Of a stretch of DNA of 64,000 nt, positions 1 through 8,783 are shown piece by piece. The notes under the pieces are model-generated. The model had not been told where the DNA came from, ran no database searches, and saw only the letters and a list, made by a program, of their open reading frames with translations. Within the stretch, counting starts at the first letter, position 1, and each line of letters begins with the position of its first letter. A program made the position numbers and the translations under genes. Origin of the DNA: Liquorilactobacillus sicerae (GTDB lineage: Bacteria; Bacillota; Bacilli; Lactobacillales; Lactobacillaceae); contig NZ_JAHAVQ010000006.1 of assembly GCF_029916425.1 (NCBI RefSeq), positions 62,001 to 126,000 of the forward strand, written 5' to 3'.

Positions 1-821
1 TTCAGCGGCTCTGGCAGAGCTTTTAAGCTGTTTTTCGTCAAAGCTGCCGCCAGATTAACACTGTTGACCGCATCATCACTGAAATCGGCCGCTAAGTTGC
101 CAGGACTGACTGCTCCAACCCATAATTGCAACGTATTGATAATCGATTGGCCGCTTGCCGTTACAACTCCCGGCAACTGCGTGGCACTTAAATTAAGCTG
201 ACTTAAACTGCCAGTAATAAACCATTGACCATGCTGAATGAAATGATTTAGTTCACGAATCAGACTGCCTTCTATCAAAGAAACTAGCATAACCTGCCAC
301 AGTTGCAACATCCAACTTTGACGCGTGAACCAGCACTGCAATCCATAATATGTTCCGGCACCTAACAAACCAACCAACATAGCTTCTAAAAAAGTTGCCT
401 GACCGCCCAACCAATTAAAACCAGCACCACTAGAAAAAATCCGCTGCGAATAACTGATCGTCAACAACAGCAAAACTGCCGCTAAAGAACTCTGCATCTG
501 CGCTGAATGATTGCTGACAAGTTTAACTTGTTGGATCTGAAAAACTGCCGTTGCCACGCATAATAAGAGTAAAAAAGAGCTAAAACAAATTTGACTCAAG
601 GCATCAGCTGCTTTCGAAAACTCAATTAGCCAATTCCATTTGCGCAAATCAAAAATTTGATAAAAAAAACTGTCTGGTTGCAGAAAGCTAACGTTAAAAC
701 CCTCAAAAAACAAGCCCAATAATAACAGCGGTGTGCCTAACTGAAGGCTTTGCCAACTGCTTTGACGCCACTGATTTAAAAAAGTCAATCGATCACCAAG
801 TTTAAAACCGTGAAGATTCAT
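1..821 (-). CDS. PTS EIIC-like membrane protein (C-terminal part outside window)
   Basis: The reading frame starts at an ATG (819-821) behind a GAGGTG ribosome binding site at 828-833 and runs off the left edge, so about the first 273 residues are visible. It has several hydrophobic segments (around residues 25-40, 75-95, 110-125 and 140-160) separated by Trp/Gln-rich loops. A stretch of pattern LGGQATFLEAMLVGLLGAG resembles the part of cellobiose-family EIIC proteins that reads LGTNGIFVAIIIALLSVE in the intact EIIC at 36.5-37.8 kb. I infer a divergent, possibly non-transporting member of the lactose/cellobiose EIIC family. No EIIA or EIIB lies beside it in the window. A different polytopic membrane protein is possible. 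Confidence 0.55.
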   Translation of the reverse strand, partial: MNLHGFKLGDRLTFLNQWRQSSWQSLQLGTPLLLLGLFFEGFNVSFLQPDSFFYQIFDLRKWNWLIEFSKAADALSQICFSSFLLLLCVATAVFQIQQVKLVSNHSAQMQSSLAAVLLLLTISYSQRIFSSGAGFNWLGGQATFLEAMLVGLLGAGTYYGLQCWFTRQSWMLQLWQVMLVSLIEGSLIRELNHFIQHGQWFITGSLSQLNLSATQLPGVVTASGQSIINTLQLWVGAVSPGNLAADFSDDAVNSVNLAAALTKNSLKALPEPL

Positions 822-1204
822 TGCCGCACCTCACTTATCATAAAATCAGTCTTAATTTTACGCTTGAAATTCTTAAATATGGTATAAATTTTGCAGTTTG
901 GCAAACGCCAAACTTGATGTTGATAAATCTTCCCATTTTTAACACAATTTAGTTTTGCAAAGATACCGAATCAACTGATATCTGTCAAGTAATGGGGAAT
1001 CCGTCTGAATGACTTCTTTCATAAGCGTCAAAATCAGTTCAGCTTGGGTTGCCACAAAAATGGATTACTAACCAAGTTGATACAATACTATTAATTTTAA
1101 ACCGACTAATTTTTAGTTGCCTAGTTTTGCTGCTACAAGAATCGCTCGCAGCTTAACTTTGCAAACTATCTTTATTAACTAATCGAAATAAATTCTGACC
1201 TAAA
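822..1204. other. AT-rich intergenic region, nothing recognised
   Basis: This stretch between the EIIC-like gene and the IS1380 relic has stop codons in all frames. I see no RNA gene and no convincing terminator. It probably carries the promoter of the minus-strand gene that starts at 821. Confidence 0.4.
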
Positions 1205-1319
1205 TTATTCATAGCTTAAAAAAACCGCCAGTTTTCACGATTTTTCGAAACTGATGGGCTTGTTTTTGTTTTTTTGTTGAAGTATGAAGCTTATAAGCTC
1301 TGAATCATGATAATTTTGT

Positions 1320-1586
1320 TTAATGCTGAGTTAAATTGGACATTTGGGCATACTTATCTCTTTTTTGTTTTGCTGGCCGAGAATATAAAACCTGGTAGAA
1401 CAAGCGATGGTAAACGTGACGCGAGCTCGGCCGCAACTGAATGCGTCGGCCAGTATACGCGACACGTGCCACAACTTTGAATAAAAAGATTTGCAATGTG
1501 CTAAGACGCAAACCCAAATCATACTTTGAAAGTCCTAGCTGCTTTAAAAAATTAACAATATCGTAGGCCAGTACACTAACCATCAT
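1320..1586 (-). pseudogene. IS1380-family transposase, C-terminal relic
   Basis: An 88-residue minus-strand frame reads MVSVLAYDIVNFLKQLGL, then LRLSTLQIFLFKVVARV, then RPSSRHVYHRLFYQVL. This matches the conserved end of IS1380-family DDE transposases (LAYNL-NLLR, SL-QRLFK, then a Ser-x-His-x8-F-x-Q segment). The bulk of the transposase, including the catalytic core, is absent, because the frame ends near 1590 and nothing upstream continues it. On the 3' side, around 1215-1250, there is an imperfect hairpin with arms ccgccagtttt and aaactgatggg followed by a T-rich run, which may be what is left of the element's end. It is a dead fragment. Confidence 0.7.
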
Positions 1587-1729
1587 CCGGGTATCGTTCC
1601 CAAATAATCACCCAACATTCCTTAGATTAACTGAGAGAAGCACTCTTCCACGAGCAATTAGATTCATCTCTTAATCTTTTTTTGAAATCGGAGTCGCTTT
1701 AATCTTTCTTATGGAAAAAGGCCAAATTT

Positions 1730-1913
1730 TTTCATCATTTATTACTATTTTTTCAATAATTTAACGCTAAACTAAAATTGATTTTCAAAAAAGATGAAAA
1801 CCATGCTGGTCAAAACTCAAGTATAATTTGCCTTTACAAGCAAGTCGATTATGCTGGCAATTTATTCATAATTGGAATTTATAATTTAATGTTCACAAAT
1901 GGATTTTCAAATT
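1730..1913 (+). pseudogene. decayed partial copy of the vanZ-like gene
   Basis: This segment is recognisably the same sequence as the leader and first about 45 codons of the vanZ-like gene at 42.72-42.91 kb. Shared blocks in the same order include tcaataatttaacgctaaact/tcaatagtttacagctaaact, gatgaaaaccatgctggtcaa/ggtgaagcctatgctgatcaa, tttattcataattggaatt/tttattcatgattggaatt and cacaaatggatttt/cacaaaatggattt. Small deletions destroy the frame, and the homology stops near 1913. It is a truncated paralogous relic without coding capacity. Confidence 0.65.
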
Positions 1914-2222
1914 TGAGATCTTGTTCTCGAATAAGGAACATATTTGAATGTTATTAGTTTTCGTCCGCAATTTACAACTAACTTTACTTATTAATTAACC
2001 CCAAAATAGATGCTTATTAAGATAATCTCACAATGACTCAATATATCTCAGCAGTTAGCATCTATGGACAAATAGAAAAGTTGGACATATCAAAGCTTTT
2101 TGGGCTTTGAACCAATGATCATTTTTACTTTTACAATCATTTGAAATCAAATAGTTGAATTTATTACGCAATTTTAGTAAATTCTTTATAATGAAAAATT
2201 TGATTTCCTAAGACTTTTGATA
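1914..2222. other. AT-rich intergenic region upstream of ugd, nothing recognised
   Basis: No frame of useful length and no RNA gene is visible. It ends at the strong hairpin at 2223-2268. It presumably holds the promoter of ugd, but I could not choose one confidently in such AT-rich DNA. Confidence 0.35.
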
Positions 2223-2268
2223 GATCAACTAACAATTACTGAAAAAAATCAGTAATTGTTAGTTGATC
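2223..2268. repeat. perfect 20-bp inverted repeat, 6-nt loop
   Basis: The left arm is gatcaactaacaattactga (2223-2242), the loop is six A (2243-2248) and the right arm is the exact reverse complement (2249-2268). It sits 84 bp before the ugd start and would form a very stable stem in the ugd leader RNA. There is no T run after it on the plus strand, so it is not a standard terminator for plus-strand transcription. It may attenuate or stabilise the ugd transcript, or be a remnant of a mobile element. Confidence 0.7.
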
Positions 2269-2351
2269 TCAGAAACTTAATTATCATCTTGCTATCATCG
2301 TTTTTGAATTTAAGTATGAATGATTTGATTTTAAAGGAGTATGTTAAATTA

Positions 2352-3590
2352 ATGAAAATAGCAGTAGCAGGAACAGGTTACGTTGGTTTAAGTCTTGCTT
2401 GTTTGTTGTCACAGCATCAGCAAGTAACAGCAGTTGACGTAATTATGAACAAAGTTGATTTAATCAATCATCACAAATCGCCAATTGTTGATCACGAAAT
2501 TGAAGACTTTCTGGCAAATAAAAATCTGCATTTGACGGCAACTCTTGATGCCAAACAAGCTTACACGGATGCAGATTTTATCGTCATTGCCACACCTACA
2601 AATTATGACAGTGAAAAAAATTATTTCAATACTTCGTCAGTTGAAGCGGTCATCAAATTGGTAATGCAGTATAATCCTGAAGCTTATATGGTGATCAAAT
2701 CAACCGTTCCAGTTGGCTATACCAAACTAATCAGGAAAAAAACCGGATCAAAAAAAATCTTATTCAGTCCTGAATTTTTGCGTGAAGGACATGCCTTATA
2801 TGATAATTTATATCCTTCAAGGATCATTGTTGGAAATGATCCAAGTGATTCTAAGTCAGTCCAAGCAGCTCATACCTTTGCTGGACTATTACAAAAAGGA
2901 GCAATTAAACAAGATATCAAAACTTTATTTATGGGTTTTAACGAAGCAGAAGCCGTCAAGCTATTTGCCAATACTTATTTGGCTTTACGTGTCAGTTATT
3001 TCAATGAGCTTGATACTTATTCTGAAATTAAAAACTTGCATACTAAAGAGATTATCGACGGTGTCTGCTTGGACCCGAGAATTGGAACGTATTACAATAA
3101 TCCGTCATTCGGTTACGGCGGTTATTGCCTTCCTAAGGACACTAAGCAGCTTTTGGCTAACTATCAGGATGTGCCACAAAATTTAATTGAAGCAATTGTC
3201 AAATCAAATGATACTCGTAAAAATTTCATTGCTGATCAAATTTTAAAGAAGTCTGGTTATTATAGTTACAGTAAAAATAATCAGTTTGATCCAAAAAAGG
3301 AGTCTAAAATCATAGTTGGCATTTATCGACTGACAATGAAGTCCAACAGCGATAATTTTCGTCAAAGCAGTATTCAAGGTGTGATGAAACGTCTGAAGGC
3401 TAAGGGGATAAATGTTATCATTTATGAACCAACCTTGAAAGATAACGGGACATTTTTTGGTAGCAAAATCGTCAATAATTTGGAAGAGTTCAAAACAAAA
3501 TCGAAAGTAATCCTTGCCAATCGTTTTGACAAGGAACTGGAAGATATAGCTATAAAGGTTTATACCAGAGATATTTTTCAAACAGATTAG
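2352..3590 (+). CDS. ugd: UDP-glucose 6-dehydrogenase
   Basis: This 412-residue protein belongs to the UDP-glucose/GDP-mannose dehydrogenase family. The family oxidises UDP-glucose twice with NAD+ to give UDP-glucuronate, a precursor for capsule, exopolysaccharide or teichuronic acid. The Rossmann signature GTGYVGL is at residues 7-13, SPEFLREG at about 139-146, the central helix with [16 protein letters not shown] at about 205-220, and the catalytic Cys lies in [14 protein letters not shown] (Cys at about 259). Upstream in-frame codons exist to 2256, but ATG 2352 is preferred: the Rossmann fold begins right after it and AAAGGAG lies 12 nt before it. It is followed 240 bp later by a glycosyltransferase on the same strand, which suggests a polysaccharide role. 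Confidence 0.93.
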   Translation: MKIAVAGTGYVGLSLACLLSQHQQVTAVDVIMNKVDLINHHKSPIVDHEIEDFLANKNLHLTATLDAKQAYTDADFIVIATPTNYDSEKNYFNTSSVEAVIKLVMQYNPEAYMVIKSTVPVGYTKLIRKKTGSKKILFSPEFLREGHALYDNLYPSRIIVGNDPSDSKSVQAAHTFAGLLQKGAIKQDIKTLFMGFNEAEAVKLFANTYLALRVSYFNELDTYSEIKNLHTKEIIDGVCLDPRIGTYYNNPSFGYGGYCLPKDTKQLLANYQDVPQNLIEAIVKSNDTRKNFIADQILKKSGYYSYSKNNQFDPKKESKIIVGIYRLTMKSNSDNFRQSSIQGVMKRLKAKGINVIIYEPTLKDNGTFFGSKIVNNLEEFKTKSKVILANRFDKELEDIAIKVYTRDIFQTD

Positions 3591-3831
3591 TTCAGTCGTT
3601 TGACCAGTCATTATTTAAGTTCTAAATGACATCTTAATATAAAGTTTTAAAAAATAGCATGTTTGTAAAGCTTTTAAAGCTTTACTGTTATTAGAAAAGC
3701 TGATAGTAGCTACTGCTGTCAGGTTCAATAAACAAATTCAATTTCAGCAAAATTATGATTCTATTCAATCTAAAACAACATTAAATTACTGAACAGTTTT
3801 TATAAATAATTCTGATGAGGATGATTAAAAA

Positions 3832-4785
3832 ATGAGTTTTAAAACAGCACTACACGCCAGTATCAGAAGATTGCCGAAATTTATTACTACGGTACCTGAA
3901 AAAAAGAAATTGAACAACATTAAGAAAACAGATATAAAGTTCTTTCTTCCTGGCTTTTTTTATTTTCTCAAATTACTTCGTGAAAAAAATTTAAACATGC
4001 ACCCCAAATTTGAACTTTCTGTTGTTGCTATTATAAAAAACGAACGTCCTTATCTTGAAGAGTGGATAAACTACTACTTGACTCTAGGAGTGCAACATTT
4101 TTATATTTATGACAATGAAAGTACTGATAATCCATCCTCAGTTTTGCAGCAATTTAACGACCGGATAACTTACATCAAGTTTCCTGGTAAGCAACGTCAG
4201 CTCGATTCTTATAATGATGCTTTGACTCGATTTGGTAGATTATCAAAGTATATGGCTTTTATTGATGCTGATGAATATATCTACCTGGTAGACGATTCTA
4301 ATGACTTATTGACCTTACTGAATAAATATTTTTCAAAAAAGGAAGTTGGTGGATTAGCAATCAATTGGCAAATTTTTGGATCTTCTCATTTAGAAAAAAA
4401 ACCAGTAGGATTAGTAACAGATAATTTTGTTTATCGCGCAGAAAAAAATTTTAAGAAAAACCATCACATCAAAAGTATTGTTTTAACGCAAAGAACTGCC
4501 GGATTTATCAATAATCCACATAGTGCATTTTATCTTCCTGGCTGTCATGCAGTTGATGAAAGAGGAAAAGAGATAGATGGACCTCTTTCTGAAAATGTTA
4601 ATACTGATATAATCAGAATCAACCATTACTTTACCAAATCAAAAGAAGAATTTCTAATGAAAAAAGCTCGGGGTCGTGCAACGATTAGTTCTCATCGTAC
4701 TATGCAGGACTTTGTCGATCATGATCAAAATAAAGTTTTTGATGATTCAATGAGAAAATATAATAAAAAACACAATCTTAAGTAA
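3832..4785 (+). CDS. glycosyltransferase family 2-like protein
   Basis: A 317-residue cytoplasmic-looking protein. Residues 1-55 are a basic lead-in. From about residue 60 it reads SVVAIIKNERPYLEEWINYY, then GVQHFYIYDNESTDN, and FIDADEYIYL, a DxD metal/nucleotide-sugar site at about residues 142-152. This pattern is typical of the GT2/GT92-like enzymes often annotated as glycosyltransferase family 2, which transfer a sugar from a nucleotide sugar to a glycan. The ATG has only a modest ribosome binding site (GAGG at 3816-3819), and an internal ATG before HPKFELSVVAI is an alternative start. The donor and acceptor cannot be read from the sequence. Its position after ugd suggests cell-surface polysaccharide synthesis. 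Confidence 0.8.
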   Translation: MSFKTALHASIRRLPKFITTVPEKKKLNNIKKTDIKFFLPGFFYFLKLLREKNLNMHPKFELSVVAIIKNERPYLEEWINYYLTLGVQHFYIYDNESTDNPSSVLQQFNDRITYIKFPGKQRQLDSYNDALTRFGRLSKYMAFIDADEYIYLVDDSNDLLTLLNKYFSKKEVGGLAINWQIFGSSHLEKKPVGLVTDNFVYRAEKNFKKNHHIKSIVLTQRTAGFINNPHSAFYLPGCHAVDERGKEIDGPLSENVNTDIIRINHYFTKSKEEFLMKKARGRATISSHRTMQDFVDHDQNKVFDDSMRKYNKKHNLK

Positions 4786-4857
4786 GATTTAGTCTTTTTC
4801 AAAGATCATAAAACAGTTTACAATAGTAAAAATGATTTATTTATTTAAATAAATGCA

Positions 4858-4894
4858 AATTCTATTAAAAAGGGAATCCCCTCTTAATAGAATT
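4858..4894. terminator. hairpin, probable terminator of the glycosyltransferase gene
   Basis: The arms aattctattaa (4858-4868) and ttaatagaatt (4884-4894) pair perfectly around an inner GGGAATCCC. The structure lies 73 bp after the glycosyltransferase stop. A T run is lacking, so termination efficiency is uncertain. Confidence 0.5.
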
Positions 4895-5235
4895 AAAGTG
4901 AAGGGACTCTCCCTGGACCAGATTTAAGAAAAATTCTACTATCAGCATCTATGTTAAAGGCTTTTTCACCGAAAGTTTGCAACTTCGTAAAATTGTATGT
5001 CATTATTATTAACTCGACTGACTTTTATCGCCTAAGTTATCGCCTCATGCCGAGCACAACCTAAAAAAGCAAAGATCCGTTTGTCACTGAATTATCAGTT
5101 TACAAACAAACCTTTACTTTTTACCTTGTAAATGCTGAAAAAGAGCTTCCAATTTGACATAGTTAATTTGCTAAAATAACTTTAAGCCAGCTCTTTGATA
5201 CTCAAGAACCTTCAATATTAAGAGTCATGCTATTA
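4895..5235. other. intergenic region between convergent genes
   Basis: No coding frame is visible. On the minus strand the arms agctctttt (5130s) and aaagagct (5190s) could pair, with a T run in the minus direction, so a terminator for the muramidase gene may lie here. Nothing else is recognised. Confidence 0.35.
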
Positions 5236-8200
5236 TCAAATAACTTTTTTGTCTGACCAATAATCAATTCGAGTTCCCTCACCATTTTTAGAATCTGATG
5301 AATAACGCATGACAATTTGGATTTTATGCCCCTTCAAACTTGAAACATCTTCTTTTAGATCAATGGTCTGATCAAAACCACTTTTGCCAGCATTATAAAT
5401 CTTTCCATATACACTTTTGGCTACATCCGAACGACTAATTGGCGTATATTTTACTCTGGCAATTTCCTTACCAGTGGTATCATCATAAACAATCAAATAA
5501 GCATTTGAAAGAACAGTTGAAGCATCTGCTGCATGCCAGCCAGAAACATGTAAGGTATTATTCGTATAATTTACACTAAAACTATCAAGATATCCAGCAT
5601 TGGCATTACTAATCGTATATTTTTGCGACCATAAATCAACCCGATTGCCTTCTCCATTTGTACTATTATTTGAATAACGCATCACGACTTGAATCTGATG
5701 TCCATTGATCAAGTTGCTACCCAAACTAATATCTTGATCAAAGCCACTCTTACTTGCATTGTAGACACCACTATAACCGTTTTTAACTACATCTGCTCGG
5801 CTGGTAGGAGTATATTTTACTCTGGCAATTTCCTTACCAGTGGTATCATCATAAACAATCAGATAGGCATTTGCAAGGGCCGATGAAGCGTCTGCCGCAT
5901 GCCAACCGGAAACATGCAAAGTATTATTAGCACCTAAGGAGATGCTATCGATATAACCAGCATTAACATTACCGATCGTATATTTTTGCGACCATAAATC
6001 AATCCGATTTCCTTCACCATTTGTACTATCACTTGAATAGCGCATCACGACTTGAATCTGATGTCCATTGATTAAGTTACTACCCAAACTAATATCTTGA
6101 TCAAAGCCACTATTGCTGGCGTTGTAAATCTTGCCATAGCCATTCTTAGCTACATCCGAACGACTAGTAGGAGTATATTTTACTCTGGCAATTTCCTTAC
6201 CAGTGGTATCATCATAAACAATCAGATAGGCATTTGCAAGGGCCGATGAAGCGTCTGCCGCATGCCAACCGGAAACATGCAAAGTATTATTAGCACCTAA
6301 GGAGATGCTATCGATATAACCAGCATTAACATTACCGATCGTATATTTTTGCGACCATAAATCAATCCGATTTCCTTCACCATTTGTACTATCACTTGAA
6401 TAGCGCATCACGACTTGAATCTGATGTCCATTGATTAAGTTACTACCCAAACTAATATCTTGATCAAAGCCACTATTGCTGGCGTTGTAAATCTTGCCAT
6501 AGCCATTCTTAGCTACATCCGAACGACTAGTAGGAGTATATTTTACTCTGGCAATTTCCTTACCAGTGGTATCATCATAAACAATTAAATAAGCATTTGA
6601 AAGAACCGTTGAAGCATCAGCTGCATGCCAGCCAGAAACATGTAAAGTATTATTAGCTCCTAAAGAAAGACTATCAACATATCCAGCATTATTGTTTTGA
6701 ATTGTAAATGCTTGTGACCAAATATCCACATGCTGTCCTTCACCATGTTTACTATCGCTTGAATAGCGCATAACAATTTGCAGCTTATGACCATTTACTA
6801 AATTATTTCCTAAATTAATACTTACATTAAATCCACTATTCGTAGCGTTATAAATATAACCGTATCCATTTTGATAAACATCTGAACGGCTAAGCAAAGT
6901 ATAAGACACTCTGGTAATTTCCTTGCCAGTGGTATCATCATAAACAATTAAATAAGCATATTTATCAGTCTTGGAAGCCTCAGCTGCATGCCAACCGGAA
7001 ACATGCAAAGTGTTATTCGAATCTAAGTAATAACTATCAAGACTTCCAGCATTATCTGTGAAGTTATAAGCTTTCGACCAGACATCAGTATAGTTACCAT
7101 TTCCACTTGCATCATCAGAATAACGTAAGACAAATTTGATATTTTTACCAGCAAAAACATAACCATCTGGGATTGTCAATTCAACATCAAATCCACTATA
7201 ATCAGCGTTTGAAACATTGCTGTAAACTTTAGCAACATCCTCACGTTTAAGGGGTGTATAAGCAACACGAGCAATTTCCCGCTTTGAAGTTGCGTCATAC
7301 ATAATCACATAAGCATGTGTTTCTGAAGTTGAAGCATCTGCTACATGCCAGCCTTTGACTTCAACTGTATTGCCAGTAATCTTAACATTTTCAATATTGG
7401 CAAAATTATCACTTGAAACAGAACCTTCAGTTAATAAACCATTAAAATCATGATCAACATCTATATATCCTTTACTTTCATATCCTGGCAAATAACCAGT
7501 CGAGGAAAACTGCCAGCCACCGTAACCAGCTGCTAACCATTTGCTTTCATACTTAGTCTCATAACCAGAATAAGGATACTGCGCTAGCCATGTCCTCTTT
7601 TTCCCAACCGTAGCTACAACTTGATCAAGATAAGGATAAGATGCGTAAGTATAAACGCCATGATTGCCATATCCGGCTGCTGAAAGAGCACTCCAAAAAC
7701 CATTTAGTCCATCCCCAATAGATGAAGTTTCCGTAGATGAAGCTTCCATATCTGCAAAAATTAGTGTACTAGTGCTCAAGCCTAAATTTTCCATCACCTT
7801 AGCAGCATACCAACCTTGATTGCTTCCAGAATCCCAATCAGAAAATGTAGCATAGTGATAAACTTCAATGTTCAAGCCAGCCTTTTTCGCCAATGAAATT
7901 TGATTAGCCGCATAAGGATTAGTATAACTAGTTCCTTCAGTGATTTTAACAATGACAGTCTTAATACCCAATGATTTTAACTCTTTAAATTGAGCTAAAG
8001 TATTAAGCCATGATTGATAGGAAGAAATATCAATAGCATCCCCGGAAACCGAACTCTGTCCAATATCAAATGATGCTACACCACTGGAAGCTAGTATAAC
8101 TTTATTGGTATCAGTATCACTTGTATTAGTAGTTTCAGCTGCAGAACTTAAAGTAGTCGCAGAAGCAGTTGTCGTTTCAGCTGTTGTAGAAGTTGAACTT

Positions 8201-8607
8201 GTTGAACTTGACGAACTTGCTGAATTTGATGAACTTGTTGAACTTGACGAACTTGACGAACTTGTTGAACTTGATGAACTTGTTGAACTTGACGAACTTG
8301 AGGTTTGAACTGCGCTGGTAACATTGTCTTGCTCAGTTGTTGCATTAGCGGAACTTGTTACACTTGTAGCTATCTTAGCAGCTGAACTGCTACTGGAACT
8401 GGTAGAACCCTTGCTTTGATCAGCTGAACTACTAGAACTTGAAACTGCTGATGTAACACTTGCGTTTTGGTCCGCTAAAACTTGATGTGAATTCACTGTC
8501 ACCCCAGTTGCCAATGAAAACATCGTCAATCCAGAAACAAGAGCTAGTTTTTTTAAATTTTTACGTCGATACCATTTAATAATTTTTTTTCTCTTTTTAG
8601 CCTGCAC
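5236..8607 (-). CDS. secreted GH25 muramidase with six C-terminal repeats
   Basis: About 1123 residues from GTG 8605-8607, chosen because AAAGGAG lies 8 nt upstream; an in-frame ATG at 8670 has none. Domain order: a basic, hydrophobic signal peptide (about residues 1-45, ending HQVLADQ); a Ser/Thr-rich linker (about 50-185); a glycoside hydrolase 25 domain (about 190-390) with DISSYQ, VKITEGT, FADMEAS and DVDHDFNG, the acidic positions expected for lysozyme-type N-acetylmuramidase; then six repeats of about 121 residues, most carrying GWHAADAS, YDDTTGKEI and VMRYSSDS (the first is the most divergent). GH25 enzymes cut the MurNAc-GlcNAc bond of peptidoglycan. The repeats presumably bind the wall or a glucan, since no LPxTG motif is present. 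Two repeats are almost identical in DNA. Confidence 0.9.
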   Translation of the reverse strand: MQAKKRKKIIKWYRRKNLKKLALVSGLTMFSLATGVTVNSHQVLADQNASVTSAVSSSSSSADQSKGSTSSSSSSAAKIATSVTSSANATTEQDNVTSAVQTSSSSSSTSSSSSTSSSSSSSSTSSSNSASSSSSTSSTSTTAETTTASATTLSSAAETTNTSDTDTNKVILASSGVASFDIGQSSVSGDAIDISSYQSWLNTLAQFKELKSLGIKTVIVKITEGTSYTNPYAANQISLAKKAGLNIEVYHYATFSDWDSGSNQGWYAAKVMENLGLSTSTLIFADMEASSTETSSIGDGLNGFWSALSAAGYGNHGVYTYASYPYLDQVVATVGKKRTWLAQYPYSGYETKYESKWLAAGYGGWQFSSTGYLPGYESKGYIDVDHDFNGLLTEGSVSSDNFANIENVKITGNTVEVKGWHVADASTSETHAYVIMYDATSKREIARVAYTPLKREDVAKVYSNVSNADYSGFDVELTIPDGYVFAGKNIKFVLRYSDDASGNGNYTDVWSKAYNFTDNAGSLDSYYLDSNNTLHVSGWHAAEASKTDKYAYLIVYDDTTGKEITRVSYTLLSRSDVYQNGYGYIYNATNSGFNVSINLGNNLVNGHKLQIVMRYSSDSKHGEGQHVDIWSQAFTIQNNNAGYVDSLSLGANNTLHVSGWHAADASTVLSNAYLIVYDDTTGKEIARVKYTPTSRSDVAKNGYGKIYNASNSGFDQDISLGSNLINGHQIQVVMRYSSDSTNGEGNRIDLWSQKYTIGNVNAGYIDSISLGANNTLHVSGWHAADASSALANAYLIVYDDTTGKEIARVKYTPTSRSDVAKNGYGKIYNASNSGFDQDISLGSNLINGHQIQVVMRYSSDSTNGEGNRIDLWSQKYTIGNVNAGYIDSISLGANNTLHVSGWHAADASSALANAYLIVYDDTTGKEIARVKYTPTSRADVVKNGYSGVYNASKSGFDQDISLGSNLINGHQIQVVMRYSNNSTNGEGNRVDLWSQKYTISNANAGYLDSFSVNYTNNTLHVSGWHAADASTVLSNAYLIVYDDTTGKEIARVKYTPISRSDVAKSVYGKIYNAGKSGFDQTIDLKEDVSSLKGHKIQIVMRYSSDSKNGEGTRIDYWSDKKVI
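5804..6585 (-). repeat. near-perfect 363-bp tandem duplication inside the muramidase gene
   Basis: Reading 5804-6222 against 6167-6585 I found no difference over about 419 bp at a period of 363 bp (121 codons). The flanking repeats differ at many positions. This indicates a recent duplication or gene conversion within the repeat array, and the copy number is likely to vary between strains. Confidence 0.8.
8185..8300 (-). repeat. Ser-coding microsatellite in the linker of the muramidase
   Basis: Short units of the type gaacttgacgaactt/gaacttgttgaactt repeat here on the plus strand. On the coding strand they give a run of nearly pure Ser with scattered Thr. Unit length is a multiple of three, so slippage changes linker length without breaking the frame. 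The long plus-strand and shifted minus-strand frames here are by-products of the repeat. Confidence 0.75.
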
Positions 8608-8783
8608 CCTTAAAACTCCTTTAAAATTATTAATTAATTTTAATATATACATCCAAAGTTTTAAAGTCAATGCTGCATTATAGCACTAGTTTCCCTTTCT
8701 TTTTGAGTGTCAACCTAATTTTTCTTTAAATAAAGATTATAATAATACTCTTTTATTAAAAAATATTCAAAAACCATTGCTGT

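Noticed and set aside
3243-3611. 122-codon minus-strand frame over the end of ugd
   Set aside because: Antisense to the conserved C-terminal part of UDP-glucose dehydrogenase, with no start signal.
5236-7400. Regular repeats that could suggest a CRISPR or satellite array
   Set aside because: The period is about 363 bp, the repeats are coding and in frame, and there are no spacers or cas genes.
8105-8345. Overlapping plus- and minus-strand frames with Val/Glu/Leu or Gln/Val repeats
   Set aside because: These are other-frame readings of the Ser-coding microsatellite in the muramidase gene.
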